Assembly (NCBI RefSeq): GCF_900142955.1
Contig: NZ_FRCP01000005.1
Span: forward strand, 434,001-498,000
DNA: 64,000 nt
Reading direction: 5' to 3'
Source of the DNA: Anaerosporobacter mobilis DSM 15930
GTDB lineage: Bacteria; Bacillota; Clostridia; Lachnospirales; Lachnospiraceae
The translations under genes and the position numbers were made by a program. Shown one piece after another: positions 51,576 to 60,187 of the stretch. The notes under the pieces are model-generated. The model had not been told where the DNA came from and ran no database searches. It was given only the letters and a program-made list of their open reading frames with translations. How positions within the stretch are numbered: position 1 is the stretch's first letter; each line of letters begins with the position of its first letter.

Positions 51576-53222
51576 TTACATATTAACCATATGATCAACA
51601 ATTCCCATAGTAGATTTTCTATGAGATACAAGGATAATGGTCTTATCCTCTTTTTCCTCCTCTAAACTCTTTAGAATAATTCCTTCATTCAAACTATCGA
51701 TGTTGCTAGTTGGCTCATCTAAGAAAATGATGCTACTCTTATGAAGAAATGCTCTTGCTATTCCAATTCGTTGTCTTTCACCACCTGATAAGGATTCTCC
51801 TAACTCACTTACTATTGTATCATAGCCACTTGGAAGTGAAAGAATGAAATCATGAATCGATGCCTTTTTAGCAGCCTCGATTACTTCTTCTCTTGTTGCA
51901 TCTTCTTTTGCAATCTTAATATTATTCTCAATGGTATCATGGAAAAGATAAGTTTCTTGTGTTACGTAAGCAACATTTTTTCTCAATGATGATGTCTTAA
52001 TCGTATTCACAACATTCTTACCATACGATATTGTTCCTTTATTTGTTTCATAGAAACGCATCAGTAATTTTAATAAGGTTGACTTACCGCATCCACTCTT
52101 ACCTAAGATTCCATGAATGTGATTTTCTTTAAATGTTACATTGAAGTTATTTAAAACTACCTTGTTCTCATAACCAAAAGTTGTTCCATCGCAAATAATA
52201 TCTCCACTGCAATCCTCTTCACCGGTAACATTATCAAGGACAATTGGTTCTTCGTTTAATAAACTAAGAACACGATTTCCGCAAGCTAGGGTATGGTTTA
52301 AGTTATTGGATAAGGCAGATAAAGCTGCAGTTGGACCGAATGAACTAATCATTGCAACCGTTGCGATTAATGACATTCCACCTTCAATCTCCCCTTGACC
52401 CGCGAGATATCCTGAAACACCAAGCATAGCGATTCCTGCAAACAGGATAATCCAATCTGTTGAAATCTTTTGTATACTTTCTTCTTTCTTTAATTCCTTG
52501 GCTATCTTTTCTAAGCTTTCCGTCTTCTTTGCCAAACAACTTTGTCTTTTCTCTTGTTGTCCGTATTGAATAATTTCTTCTAAGCCGTAAAGATTGTCAA
52601 GAACAGAGGTATTCAATTCACCAAAGGAATCTCTATATTCTTGTCCCTTTTCTCTACCTCTTCTACTATTTAACACGGGTACTATAAAACCTATTAAGAG
52701 ATAGAAAACCAAGGCGACTACTCCTAATACTGGGTGTATTATTCCAATAAAGACACACATAAATACTGACGTAATAATTGCTATCGCAATTGGTGATATC
52801 GTATGTGCATAGAAAACCTCTAATAATTCAATATCACTTGTTATTATTGATATAAGATTACCCTTATCATTCCCATCTAACTTCGCAGGTGCTAGACGAC
52901 GCAATGATGCAAACACTTTGTGACGGATACTCGCTAATAGCTTGAATGCAATATAATGATTACATGCTTGTTCAGCATATCGTAAAATTCCCCGTATTAC
53001 AGCAAATATAATAATGACCGTAAAGATTGTTGTAATCGTAAGCTTATTATAAAGACCAGCCACTGATAACAATCCATATCCACCCAAAATAGTGATAAAA
53101 GTAGCTACAAGATTACCTATGCATCCCATTAAGATTGCTAGTAACATAAACCCCATTAGAGGACGAATCATACCAAGCAACTCTAACATTATTTGAAAGC
53201 CATTCTTTTTCTTTTGTTGCAT
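51576..53222 (-). CDS. CydC-like ABC exporter subunit
   Basis: A 548-residue half-transporter: six helices in residues about 20-320 and an ABC domain in 330-548 with GKSGCGKSTLLKLLM, LSGGERQRIGIARAFL, SIIFLDEPTSNID and LVSHRKST. Pairing with the adjacent CydD-like subunit and the CydC layout suggest a heterodimeric CydDC-type transporter; in Escherichia coli that exporter moves cysteine or glutathione and is needed for cytochrome bd assembly, but no cydAB genes are in the window. The start codon overlaps the stop of the partner gene (TAATG), with GAGGAGG eleven bases upstream. Confidence 0.85.
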   Translation of the reverse strand: MQQKKKNGFQIMLELLGMIRPLMGFMLLAILMGCIGNLVATFITILGGYGLLSVAGLYNKLTITTIFTVIIIFAVIRGILRYAEQACNHYIAFKLLASIRHKVFASLRRLAPAKLDGNDKGNLISIITSDIELLEVFYAHTISPIAIAIITSVFMCVFIGIIHPVLGVVALVFYLLIGFIVPVLNSRRGREKGQEYRDSFGELNTSVLDNLYGLEEIIQYGQQEKRQSCLAKKTESLEKIAKELKKEESIQKISTDWIILFAGIAMLGVSGYLAGQGEIEGGMSLIATVAMISSFGPTAALSALSNNLNHTLACGNRVLSLLNEEPIVLDNVTGEEDCSGDIICDGTTFGYENKVVLNNFNVTFKENHIHGILGKSGCGKSTLLKLLMRFYETNKGTISYGKNVVNTIKTSSLRKNVAYVTQETYLFHDTIENNIKIAKEDATREEVIEAAKKASIHDFILSLPSGYDTIVSELGESLSGGERQRIGIARAFLHKSSIIFLDEPTSNIDSLNEGIILKSLEEEKEDKTIILVSHRKSTMGIVDHMVNM

Positions 53223-54970
53223 TAGTTGGCTACCTCCTCTGTATATTTTTCTAACTCTTTTTGACTTGTATATAATTGATGGTAATACTTTTGTTGTCTC
53301 ATTAAATCTTCATGCGTTCCTGTCTCAATGATTTTACCATTCTTCATAACAAGAACTTGATCTGCTTTTACGACATTTGCTAATCTATGAGAGATCAGGA
53401 TTACTGTCTTCGTTTTAGCGAGTGTATGAATAACTTCCATGATCTTATTCTCACTTTCAACATCAATATTGGAAGTTGCTTCATCAAATATATAGACTTC
53501 ACTGTCATGCAAGATAGCTCTAGCTAAAGCTATTCTTTGCTTCTGCCCACCAGATAAGTTCGCAGCTTTCTCTGTAATCTCCATGGATAACCCACCCTTT
53601 TCCATTATGGTCTCAAGAAGATCAACCTGCTCTAATGCATGTAACATCTCATCTTTAGTAGCTTGTTCACTACCCATACGAAGATTATCTTCCACGGTTC
53701 CTTTGAATAAATAACTATCATGACGAATTCTTGTAATTTTATTATGTATGAACTCTTCTGATAAATCATTTATATCACAATCTCCCATTAGTACATGTCC
53801 TTCATTTGGTCTGTTGTCATTCATTATTAACGATGCTATTGTACTCTTTCCACAACCAGATGTTCCAACTAGTGCAGTATATGAGTTCTTTGGAATCACA
53901 AATGAAATATCATTAATAACAGTCTGACCTTCCTCATATCCAAAGGTTACTTTATTAAACTTAATATTTGCTTTAAGATCTTGCCTCTTACCATCTTGTT
54001 CATTGAAATCATTCTTATCTACAGGCATATCAAGCAAAGCAAATATCTTATTAGCCGCAGCATTTCCATTCATTGCAATATGGAAGAACGAACCTAGTAA
54101 ACGTAATGGTAAAAAGAAATCTGCTGCAATTAACATAATAAATAAGCACTGAACAAAGGTAATTTGTCCACTTCTATATTCAAGAATACTTAAGATAATA
54201 CCTACAGCTGCACCACCATAAGCAATTAAGTCCATGACACTGATGGAGTTTAATTGCATGATTAATACTCGCATAGTAATCTTACGAAACTTCTCCGCTT
54301 CTTCATCCATCTTCTTTGCATAACGTTCATCTGCTTGATAAATCTTAAGCGTTGTTAAACCTTGTAGATTCTCTAAGAAAGTGTCACCAAGACCTGTATA
54401 GATACCCCAATATTTATTCAACATCTTCTTGGCAAATTTCTGAACAGCAATAATGGAAACAGGTATTAACGGTACACATAGTAGTAATACCAGTGCTACC
54501 TTAATACTCATAAAACTTACAATTACGAATAATGTGATTGGCGCTAATAAGCTGTAGAAAAATTGTGGCACATATCTACCAAAATAGATCTCTAGCTGTT
54601 CTACCCCTTCTGTACTAATCTGTACGATTTCTGATGTAGCCATGCTCTTACGATATCTTGTACCCAAATCCATTAACTTTTGATTCATCACTTCACGTAA
54701 TCTACTCTTCACCTTTGTAGAGGCTAAGTACGACATAGTGTCATTCATCTTCGTCATACCTCCCCGAATCAGTATCACCGCAACAAATGTAAGGAATAGT
54801 TGTACCATTTGTTTTGTAGTAAATGTATCTTTCACAATTGTATTAATTGTATTAGCAATTACAAACATTAGAGCCACATTGGATAACAAAGAAATCCATT
54901 GTGTTAAAACCATTCCCACAACTTGTTTTTGATTATCTTTAAATTCTTGCAATAATCTTTTATGAAACAT
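53222..54970 (-). CDS. CydD-like ABC exporter subunit
   Basis: A 582-residue half-transporter. Helices span residues about 15-310 with a conserved cytoplasmic YWGIYTGLGDTFLENLQGL coupling region; the ABC domain has GTSGCGKSTIASLIM, LSGGQKQRIALARAIL, YIFDEATSNID and LISHRLANVVK, then a C-terminal MKNGKIIETGTHEDLM. It pairs with the CydC-like subunit by translational overlap. ATG 54970 is preferred to a longer in-frame start because AAAGGA lies upstream of it. It follows the DUF454 gene by 69 bases and is transcribed with it, probably from the promoter at 55529-55557. Confidence 0.85.
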   Translation of the reverse strand: MFHKRLLQEFKDNQKQVVGMVLTQWISLLSNVALMFVIANTINTIVKDTFTTKQMVQLFLTFVAVILIRGGMTKMNDTMSYLASTKVKSRLREVMNQKLMDLGTRYRKSMATSEIVQISTEGVEQLEIYFGRYVPQFFYSLLAPITLFVIVSFMSIKVALVLLLCVPLIPVSIIAVQKFAKKMLNKYWGIYTGLGDTFLENLQGLTTLKIYQADERYAKKMDEEAEKFRKITMRVLIMQLNSISVMDLIAYGGAAVGIILSILEYRSGQITFVQCLFIMLIAADFFLPLRLLGSFFHIAMNGNAAANKIFALLDMPVDKNDFNEQDGKRQDLKANIKFNKVTFGYEEGQTVINDISFVIPKNSYTALVGTSGCGKSTIASLIMNDNRPNEGHVLMGDCDINDLSEEFIHNKITRIRHDSYLFKGTVEDNLRMGSEQATKDEMLHALEQVDLLETIMEKGGLSMEITEKAANLSGGQKQRIALARAILHDSEVYIFDEATSNIDVESENKIMEVIHTLAKTKTVILISHRLANVVKADQVLVMKNGKIIETGTHEDLMRQQKYYHQLYTSQKELEKYTEEVAN

Positions 54971-55039
54971 GTCTTTTAATTCCTTTCTTCTTATGTAGTA
55001 GCACATTCTAAAACAGTAATATACACGGTATAACGCTAG

Positions 55040-55417
55040 TTAAGATTCTGTGCTCGTTTTAATTCGGAATACAAAATAATAGAAATGGCCCAGTGCCACA
55101 CAAACAATAACTACTCGCCCATACCAAACTGGACAAAGTAAAAATCCAATAATAAATATAACACCAAGCATTACTAATGTAGTTATCTTAGACTTATACG
55201 TCATAGTCTTATTCTTAACCACCTGAACTATGTGCTTCTGGTAAAAAGCTGTGGATATAAACCACTTATGAAATCGTTCTGATCCTTTTGCAAACAATAC
55301 TGTCGCAAGTAATAAAAAAGGAGTTGCCGGAACAAAAGGTAATACTACACCAATAGCACCCAACCCCACACATACAAACGCCAAACCTACACATATACTA
55401 TTCATTAACCGCTTCAT
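55040..55417 (-). CDS. DUF454 (YbaN) family inner-membrane protein
   Basis: A 125-residue protein with hydrophobic segments at about 10-45 (VCVGLGAIGVVLPFVPATPFLLLATVLFAKGSE) and 80-120, and the DUF454 signature GAIGVVLPFVPATPFLLLA together with the AKGSERFHKWF cytoplasmic turn. It is the first gene of the three-gene unit with the CydDC-like exporter. The function of the family is not known; co-location with exporters suggests a membrane helper role. AAAGGAG lies near the ATG. Confidence 0.85.
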   Translation of the reverse strand: MKRLMNSICVGLAFVCVGLGAIGVVLPFVPATPFLLLATVLFAKGSERFHKWFISTAFYQKHIVQVVKNKTMTYKSKITTLVMLGVIFIIGFLLCPVWYGRVVIVCVALGHFYYFVFRIKTSTES

Positions 55418-55525
55418 TTAACCAAAAGCTCCTTTCCAAATATGATACTATATGCATCACTTCTTCCTCGTTGTAATACCTACACTAGTTAATTCTTCAA
55501 CGTTACCTAAAACTAATCACAGTTA

Positions 55526-55557
55526 GTTAGTATATACTAACGATTATGTATTGTCAA
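55526..55557 (-). promoter_or_regulatory. Promoter with palindromic operator over the -10 box
   Basis: On the minus strand, -35 TTGACA (55557-55552) and -10 TATACT (55534-55529) are 17 bases apart. GTTAGTATATACTAAC (55526-55541), a perfect 16-bp palindrome, covers the -10 box. This suggests a dimeric repressor, such as a TetR-type regulator, controlling the DUF454-CydDC-like unit. No such regulator gene is next to it. Confidence 0.75.
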
Positions 55558-55621
55558 TCATTAATAACCAGGTTTTTGGCTATAATTACTCTTATTGTCG
55601 TACTTTCTTAAGAAATGAAAG

Positions 55622-55675
55622 AAAAAAAGGGAATGTTGCAGAATGATTAAAAAATCAATCTTACAACATTCCCTT
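55622..55675 (-). terminator. Terminator of pyr operon
   Basis: AAGGGAATGTTG (55627-55638, about) pairs with CAACATTCCCTT (55664-55675), with an inner stem; seven T follow on the minus strand. It follows the small membrane-protein gene (ends 55789). Between it and the promoter at 55526 nothing else is seen. Confidence 0.85.
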
Positions 55676-55788
55676 ACATTTTATTGTAGAAAATGAATCT
55701 CCATACGATCAAAAGTACCTGTTACGTATCTAAACTGAACGATTTCGACCTAGATGAAGCACCTGTTAAACTCCATGAAAAATTCAAT

Positions 55789-55941
55789 CTAGAATAATAT
55801 ATCTGACTTTTTACTAAGTAATCTACCACCATTGATAATAGTAGTAACACCTACTCCAATACCAAATACAATAATACATATACCGAATACTAAATTACTA
55901 GTACCTACTGACTTCATAGTCTTATATATTCTTTCACTCAT
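55789..55941 (-). CDS. Small (50-residue) single-pass membrane protein
   Basis: A short gene with GGAGGA six bases before ATG 55941. The product begins MSERIYKTMKSVGTSNLVFG, then a hydrophobic, glycine-rich helix (ICIIVFGIGVGVTTIINGG) and ends RLLSKKSDILF. It has one predicted transmembrane segment with a basic C-terminal end. It lies 28 bases after the pyrE stop on the same strand and before a strong terminator, so it is likely the last gene of the pyr transcript. No named family is recognised. Confidence 0.65.
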   Translation of the reverse strand: MSERIYKTMKSVGTSNLVFGICIIVFGIGVGVTTIINGGRLLSKKSDILF

Positions 55942-55969
55942 CTTCATTCCTCCAATCTATCAATAGAAG

Positions 55970-56647
55970 TTATTCCCTTACACCGTACTGCTCATAGTAT
56001 GCATCAATTGCTTCTTTTAATGTATCATCAATGATAATTTTACCATTATATGGTTTATTATACAAGTGTTCCACAACTTCTTCCATGGTAACAATCGCTG
56101 TTGTTTTTAGACCATATGTCTCTTCTATCTCATGTAGTGCACTCTTCGTCCCTTGACCACGTTCCATTCTATCAACAGATACTACAAGACCAAGTACATC
56201 TACATCACCTTGTGCTTTAATAATCGGTAAAGTCTCTTGGATAGAAGTTCCTGCTGTAGTCACGTCTTCAATAATAACAACTTTATTCTTGTCCACGATA
56301 GGACTTCCAAGTAGGATACCCGTATCTCCATGATCCTTAACTTCTTTACGATTAGAACAATATCCGATATCTACGCCATAATGTTCACTGATTGCCATAG
56401 TAGTAGCTACACTAAGAGGAATACCTTTATAAGCAGGTCCAAAGAGAATATCAAAGTCAAATCCGAATTTGCTTTCAATTGCTTTTGCATAATATTCACC
56501 TAATTTACGCAATTGTGCCCCCTTACGGTAAAATCCAGTATTAACAAAGAATGGAGTCTTTCTTCCACTTTTGGTAACGAAATCACCAAACTTTAATACT
56601 CCACAATCAACCATAAATTCAATAAACTCTTTCTTATATTGTTCCAT
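55970..56647 (-). CDS. pyrE: Orotate phosphoribosyltransferase
   Basis: A 225-residue enzyme making orotidine 5'-phosphate from orotate and PRPP in pyrimidine synthesis. The PRPP-binding loop is VVIIEDVTTAGTSI (about residues 120-135), with FFVNTGFYRKGAQL at the N-terminus, ILFGPAYKGIPLSV (orotate binding), YCSNRKEVKDHGDTG (flexible loop with Lys) and a length within the normal range. It follows the CD3324-like gene by 17 bases and belongs to the pyrK-pyrD operon. Confidence 0.95.
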   Translation of the reverse strand: MEQYKKEFIEFMVDCGVLKFGDFVTKSGRKTPFFVNTGFYRKGAQLRKLGEYYAKAIESKFGFDFDILFGPAYKGIPLSVATTMAISEHYGVDIGYCSNRKEVKDHGDTGILLGSPIVDKNKVVIIEDVTTAGTSIQETLPIIKAQGDVDVLGLVVSVDRMERGQGTKSALHEIEETYGLKTTAIVTMEEVVEHLYNKPYNGKIIIDDTLKEAIDAYYEQYGVRE

Positions 56648-56664
56648 TGTATATCCTCCTGTTT

Positions 56665-56937
56665 TTAGATGCTTTTTTGTTCCAATACAATTCGTTGAAT
56701 ACTCTTAACTGATAGAAAATACTTCTCAGATAACTCGTTGGTAGTTAAACCATTCCTATAATCTATATATATCTCTCGGTTTCTTGCCTTCGTCATTTCG
56801 CGAAACCTAGTATTTTCACCCCATGATTTATAATTTTCCTTCTTCCTTGGGATATATAAACACTGTCCATCTGCGTACTTTTGAACAAGTTCTAATACTT
56901 CTTTCGGTAATATTAATTCTGCCTTTATATAGCTCAC
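56665..56937 (-). CDS. CD3324-like helix-turn-helix protein
   Basis: A 90-residue protein starting with GTG at 56937, which has GGGAGGAG about six bases upstream. It reads ILPKEVLELVQKYADGQCLY, IPRKKENYKSWGENTRFREM, then a helix-turn-helix (GLTTNELSEKYFLSVKSIQ) and is of the CD3324/Mor-activator-like small regulators of clostridia, which bind DNA. It sits inside the pyr operon between pyrD and pyrE. Its target is not known; it may be unrelated to pyrimidine control. It is 137 bases after the pyrD stop, with a hairpin in between. Confidence 0.8.
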   Translation of the reverse strand: MSYIKAELILPKEVLELVQKYADGQCLYIPRKKENYKSWGENTRFREMTKARNREIYIDYRNGLTTNELSEKYFLSVKSIQRIVLEQKSI

Positions 56938-56974
56938 TTGTGCTCCTCCCAATTGCTATATTATCTTGGAATCG

Positions 56975-57018
56975 AGCAAAGGCTATTTTTTATAGTATTT
57001 TATGCAATAGCCTTTGCT
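56975..57018. other. Intercistronic hairpin in pyr operon
   Basis: AGCAAAGGCTATT (56975-56987) pairs perfectly with AATAGCCTTTGCT (57006-57018), loop 18 bases. No T-run follows on the minus strand, so read-through into the CD3324-like gene is expected; it may be a processing, stability or attenuation structure. Confidence 0.7.
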
Positions 57019-57074
57019 ATGCACACTTAACTGTTGTCATACACAACCCTCCTTTAAGAGCTATAACATTCGTC

Positions 57075-57977
57075 CTATTTCACACAACCAATAAGAGAAT
57101 TGATATCCCCTATATTATTCTTCTTAAGATACGCTTCTAAACCTTGTACAATTTCTATTGTTGCCAATGGATTAGCAAAATTGGCTGTACCTACTGATAC
57201 TGCTGATGCTCCTGCCATTATGAATTCCAAAGCATCTTCTACATTCATAATACCACCCATTCCTATAATTGGCAAGTTTACTGCATTCGCAACTTGATAG
57301 ACCATACGAATGGCAATTGGCTTAATAGCAGGGCCTGATAATCCACCAGTTTTATTCGCAAGCACGAAGTTTCTTCTATTCACATCAATCTTCATACCTG
57401 TAATTGTATTAATTAAGGACAATACATCTGCACCACCAGCTTCTGCTGCCTTTGCTGTTTCTGTAATATCCGTAACGTTTGGACTTAACTTCATGATAAT
57501 TGGCTGTTTTGCTACTTTCTTAACTGCGCGGGTGATATCTTCTACACTTTTTGGATTTTGACCAAAAGCAATACCACCTTCCTTTACGTTTGGACAGGAT
57601 ATATTGATTTCCAACATATCAACTGCCTCATCCGCTAATCGTTCTACAACTTCAACATAATCGCTTGTTGATCTACCGCATACATTTACTATAACTTTTG
57701 TATCATATTTCTTAAGAAAAGGTAAATCTCTTTCAACGAACACGTCAATACCAGGATTTTGTAATCCTACTGCATTCAGCATCCCACCGTATGTTTCCGC
57801 AATTCTTGGGGTGGCATTACCCTCCCATGGTACATTTGCTACACCTTTCGTAACCACTGCACCCAAACGATTTAAATCAACGTAATCACTATATTCAATT
57901 CCAGATCCAAATGTACCAGAGGCAGTCATTACTGGATTATTAAGTTCAACACCAGCCAAATCAACTTTTAGATTCAT
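57075..57977 (-). CDS. pyrD: Dihydroorotate dehydrogenase B, catalytic subunit
   Basis: A 300-residue FMN enzyme oxidising dihydroorotate to orotate. Visible motifs are MTASGTFGSG (start of the barrel), CPNVKEGG (with the Cys of class 1B enzymes), IMKLSPNVTDI, SLINTITGM, GGLSGPAIKPIA, IGMGGIMNVEDALEFIMAG and SVGTANFANP, all matching the class 1B family. It overlaps the pyrK stop by one base (TAATG), and the two proteins form a heterotetramer passing electrons to NAD. It sits first in the order pyrK-pyrD-regulator-pyrE. Confidence 0.97.
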   Translation of the reverse strand: MNLKVDLAGVELNNPVMTASGTFGSGIEYSDYVDLNRLGAVVTKGVANVPWEGNATPRIAETYGGMLNAVGLQNPGIDVFVERDLPFLKKYDTKVIVNVCGRSTSDYVEVVERLADEAVDMLEINISCPNVKEGGIAFGQNPKSVEDITRAVKKVAKQPIIMKLSPNVTDITETAKAAEAGGADVLSLINTITGMKIDVNRRNFVLANKTGGLSGPAIKPIAIRMVYQVANAVNLPIIGMGGIMNVEDALEFIMAGASAVSVGTANFANPLATIEIVQGLEAYLKKNNIGDINSLIGCVK

Positions 57978-58744
57978 TATAGTTCTACCTCCTGCGCATA
58001 GAATACCGGACCGTCTTTACATATTCTTGTATTATGAACATGGGTATGATGATCAACCTCTTTTGTCTTACATACACAAGCAAGACATGCCCCGATACCA
58101 CATGCCATTCTTTCTTCTAGAGAAAGTTGTGCTTTAATTCCATGTTCTAATGCATATGCCTTAATACCACGTAACATTGGCGTTGGTCCACAAGCAAAGA
58201 TAATATCTGCATCGATTGCATGTTCACGAATTGCATCGATAACATTTCCTTTTATACCTGTACTTCCATCTTCAGTCGCAACATATACATCTCCATATGG
58301 TTCAAATTCTTTGTCCATGAATGTAACATCTCGATACCCTAGTACAATGCTTTTCTCTATATCAAGTTGTTTTGCTAACTCTAACATAGGAGGAATTCCA
58401 ATTCCACCACCAATTAAGATTGCCTTTTTCCCTTCTAGGGTAAATCCGTTGCCAAGTGGTCCCATTATCACCACATCATCACCTACTTTATATGTAGCGA
58501 TTTCCTTTGTTCCTTCACCAATTAAACGAAATACAAATCGTAATGTACCTTCGCTATGATTAATTTCACAGATACTAATTGGCCTTGGTAATAGGCGACT
58601 TCCATCTTTACAATAGAACGAAACAAATTGTCCTGGTTTTGAAGCCATCGCAATTTCTTCATCTTTGAGCCACATACTGACAATATCATCTTGTAACTTA
58701 ACTACACTCGTTATCACGGCCGTATTTCTGAAATTCTCTGCCAC
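57977..58744 (-). CDS. pyrK: Dihydroorotate dehydrogenase B, electron-transfer subunit
   Basis: A 255-residue FAD and 2Fe-2S protein that shuttles electrons from PyrD to NAD. The FAD-binding region contains KPGQFVSFYC and RLLPRPISIC, the NAD site GPLGNGFTL and ILIGGGIGIPPMLEL, and the iron-sulfur cluster ligands are Cys residues in CGIGACLACVCK and, near the C-terminus, ICKDGPVF. It is the first gene of the operon, preceded by a promoter at 58815-58843. The pyrD gene follows with a one-base overlap. Confidence 0.95.
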   Translation of the reverse strand: MAENFRNTAVITSVVKLQDDIVSMWLKDEEIAMASKPGQFVSFYCKDGSRLLPRPISICEINHSEGTLRFVFRLIGEGTKEIATYKVGDDVVIMGPLGNGFTLEGKKAILIGGGIGIPPMLELAKQLDIEKSIVLGYRDVTFMDKEFEPYGDVYVATEDGSTGIKGNVIDAIREHAIDADIIFACGPTPMLRGIKAYALEHGIKAQLSLEERMACGIGACLACVCKTKEVDHHTHVHNTRICKDGPVFYAQEVEL

Positions 58745-58814
58745 TACATTGTACCTCTCTTTTCTGAAATCTAAGTATTTAGTTTATAACTTTGCTTTTC
58801 TTTAATTCTAAACT

Positions 58815-58843
58815 ATTCTAACAAATAAATTTTGGTATATCAA
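58815..58843 (-). promoter_or_regulatory. pyrK operon promoter
   Basis: On the minus strand, TTGATA (58843-58838) and TAGAAT (58820-58815) with a 17-base spacer, about 70 bases before the pyrK start. No PyrR-type attenuator structure was found between promoter and gene. Confidence 0.7.
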
Positions 58844-58891
58844 CTATAAATTCTCCAATTTTTTTCCCATCAATAGCTATATTTAAAACTA

Positions 58892-58934
58892 AAGGAGAAG
58901 CCTTTAGATAGTATCTATCCAATGACCTCTCCTT
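58892..58934 (-). terminator. Probable ilvE terminator
   Basis: AAGGAGA (58892-58898) pairs with TCTCCTT (58928-58934) with an inner AGATAG/CTATC stem. It follows the ilvE stop on the minus strand; the T-run is weak. Confidence 0.6.
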
Positions 58935-58944
58935 AACATACTAC

Positions 58945-60021
58945 TTATTTAACCTCAACTGTCCAATTGAAGGTATCTTCTATATCACCTAACTGAATAC
59001 CTGTAATCGTATCATAGATTCTTTGGCTAAGTTCTCCAATTCCACCGTCACTAACTTGCATTACATGATCTTCAAAACGAAGATGGCCTACTGGTGAGAT
59101 AACTGCTGCTGTACCAGTACCAAATACTTCTTCTAACGAACCGTTATTAGAAGCTTCATACAATTCATCTACAGAGATTTTTCTTTCTTCTACTGGAACA
59201 CCCCATGTTTTACATAATTCAATAACAGAATTTCTTGTAACACCTGGTAAGATACTACCATTTAACTTAGGCGTAACTACGGTTCCATTGATCTTGAAGA
59301 AAATATTCATGGCACCAACTTCTTCGATGTATTTTCTTTCAACGCCATCAAGCCATAATACTTGTGAATATCCATCATCATGTGCCTTCACTTGCGCAGC
59401 TAATGAAGCAACATAATTAGCCCCTGTCTTAGCTTCACCAACACCACCTTTAACAGCACGAACATATTCATCTTCAATCCAAATCTTAACCGGATTCAAG
59501 CCCTCTGGATAATATGCGCCAACTGGTGATAAGATAATAATGAACATGTACGTATCCGATGGGCGAACACCAAGGAAAGGATCAGTCGCGATAACAAATG
59601 GTCTAATATATAAAGATGTTCCTGGTTTTGTTGGAATCCATGCTTCATCAGTCTTAACAACCGCCTTAATTGCATCTAAGAAATCTTCTTCTGGAATCTC
59701 AGGAATACAGATTCTACGGTTTGTATTATTTGCTCTCTCAATATTCTTATTAGGACGAAATAATAACGTTCTTCCATCTTCTGTCTTGTATGCCTTCAAA
59801 CCTTCAAACATCTCTTGTCCATAGTGGAATACCATAGCTGAAGGGTCTAAGCTAAGTGGTGCATATGGTACGATTCTTGCATCGTGCCATCCTTTACCTG
59901 TTTCATAGTTCATAATAAACATATGATCTGTGAAGATTGTACCGAATTTTAAAGGATTGTCTTCCTTAGGCAATTCTTTTGGTGCAGTTGTTTTCTCATA
60001 TCTGATATTTAACATAGTCAT
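58945..60021 (-). CDS. ilvE: Branched-chain amino acid aminotransferase
   Basis: A 358-residue PLP enzyme of fold type IV transferring amino groups between branched-chain amino acids and 2-oxoglutarate. The PLP-phosphate and Lys region is clear: GEAKTGANYVASLAAQVKA (Lys in GGVGEAKTGANY), EEVGAMNIFF, VTPKLNGSILPGVTR and GTGTAAVISPVG. An upstream segment, FHYGQEMFEGLKAY, is the substrate-pocket motif. The size (about 355) is that of the IlvE group 2. Either ATG at 60021 or 60015 may be used; both follow AGGAAGGTG. No T-box or leader peptide is visible upstream (60022-60187). Confidence 0.95.
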   Translation of the reverse strand: MTMLNIRYEKTTAPKELPKEDNPLKFGTIFTDHMFIMNYETGKGWHDARIVPYAPLSLDPSAMVFHYGQEMFEGLKAYKTEDGRTLLFRPNKNIERANNTNRRICIPEIPEEDFLDAIKAVVKTDEAWIPTKPGTSLYIRPFVIATDPFLGVRPSDTYMFIIILSPVGAYYPEGLNPVKIWIEDEYVRAVKGGVGEAKTGANYVASLAAQVKAHDDGYSQVLWLDGVERKYIEEVGAMNIFFKINGTVVTPKLNGSILPGVTRNSVIELCKTWGVPVEERKISVDELYEASNNGSLEEVFGTGTAAVISPVGHLRFEDHVMQVSDGGIGELSQRIYDTITGIQLGDIEDTFNWTVEVK

Positions 60022-60187
60022 TCACCTTCCTAATTGTGATTTATCCGTCGTTATGCCAATTCTGTACATGTTATGCGAATACTTTTAGTATATATTAGTC
60101 TTCTTAAAATCGAATTTCAATAGTTTCCCAACATTTTTTCGCATATCAATTGTTCATGGCTTATATTCATCATAGTTATGCGTTTAC

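Noticed and set aside
58745..58885. Possible PyrR attenuator before pyrK
   Set aside because: Only a promoter is visible; no terminator/anti-terminator pair and no PyrR binding loop.
60022..60187. Possible T-box or leader before ilvE
   Set aside because: No T-box motif (TGGN bulge, AGCTAATCC-like anti-terminator) or terminator structure is present.
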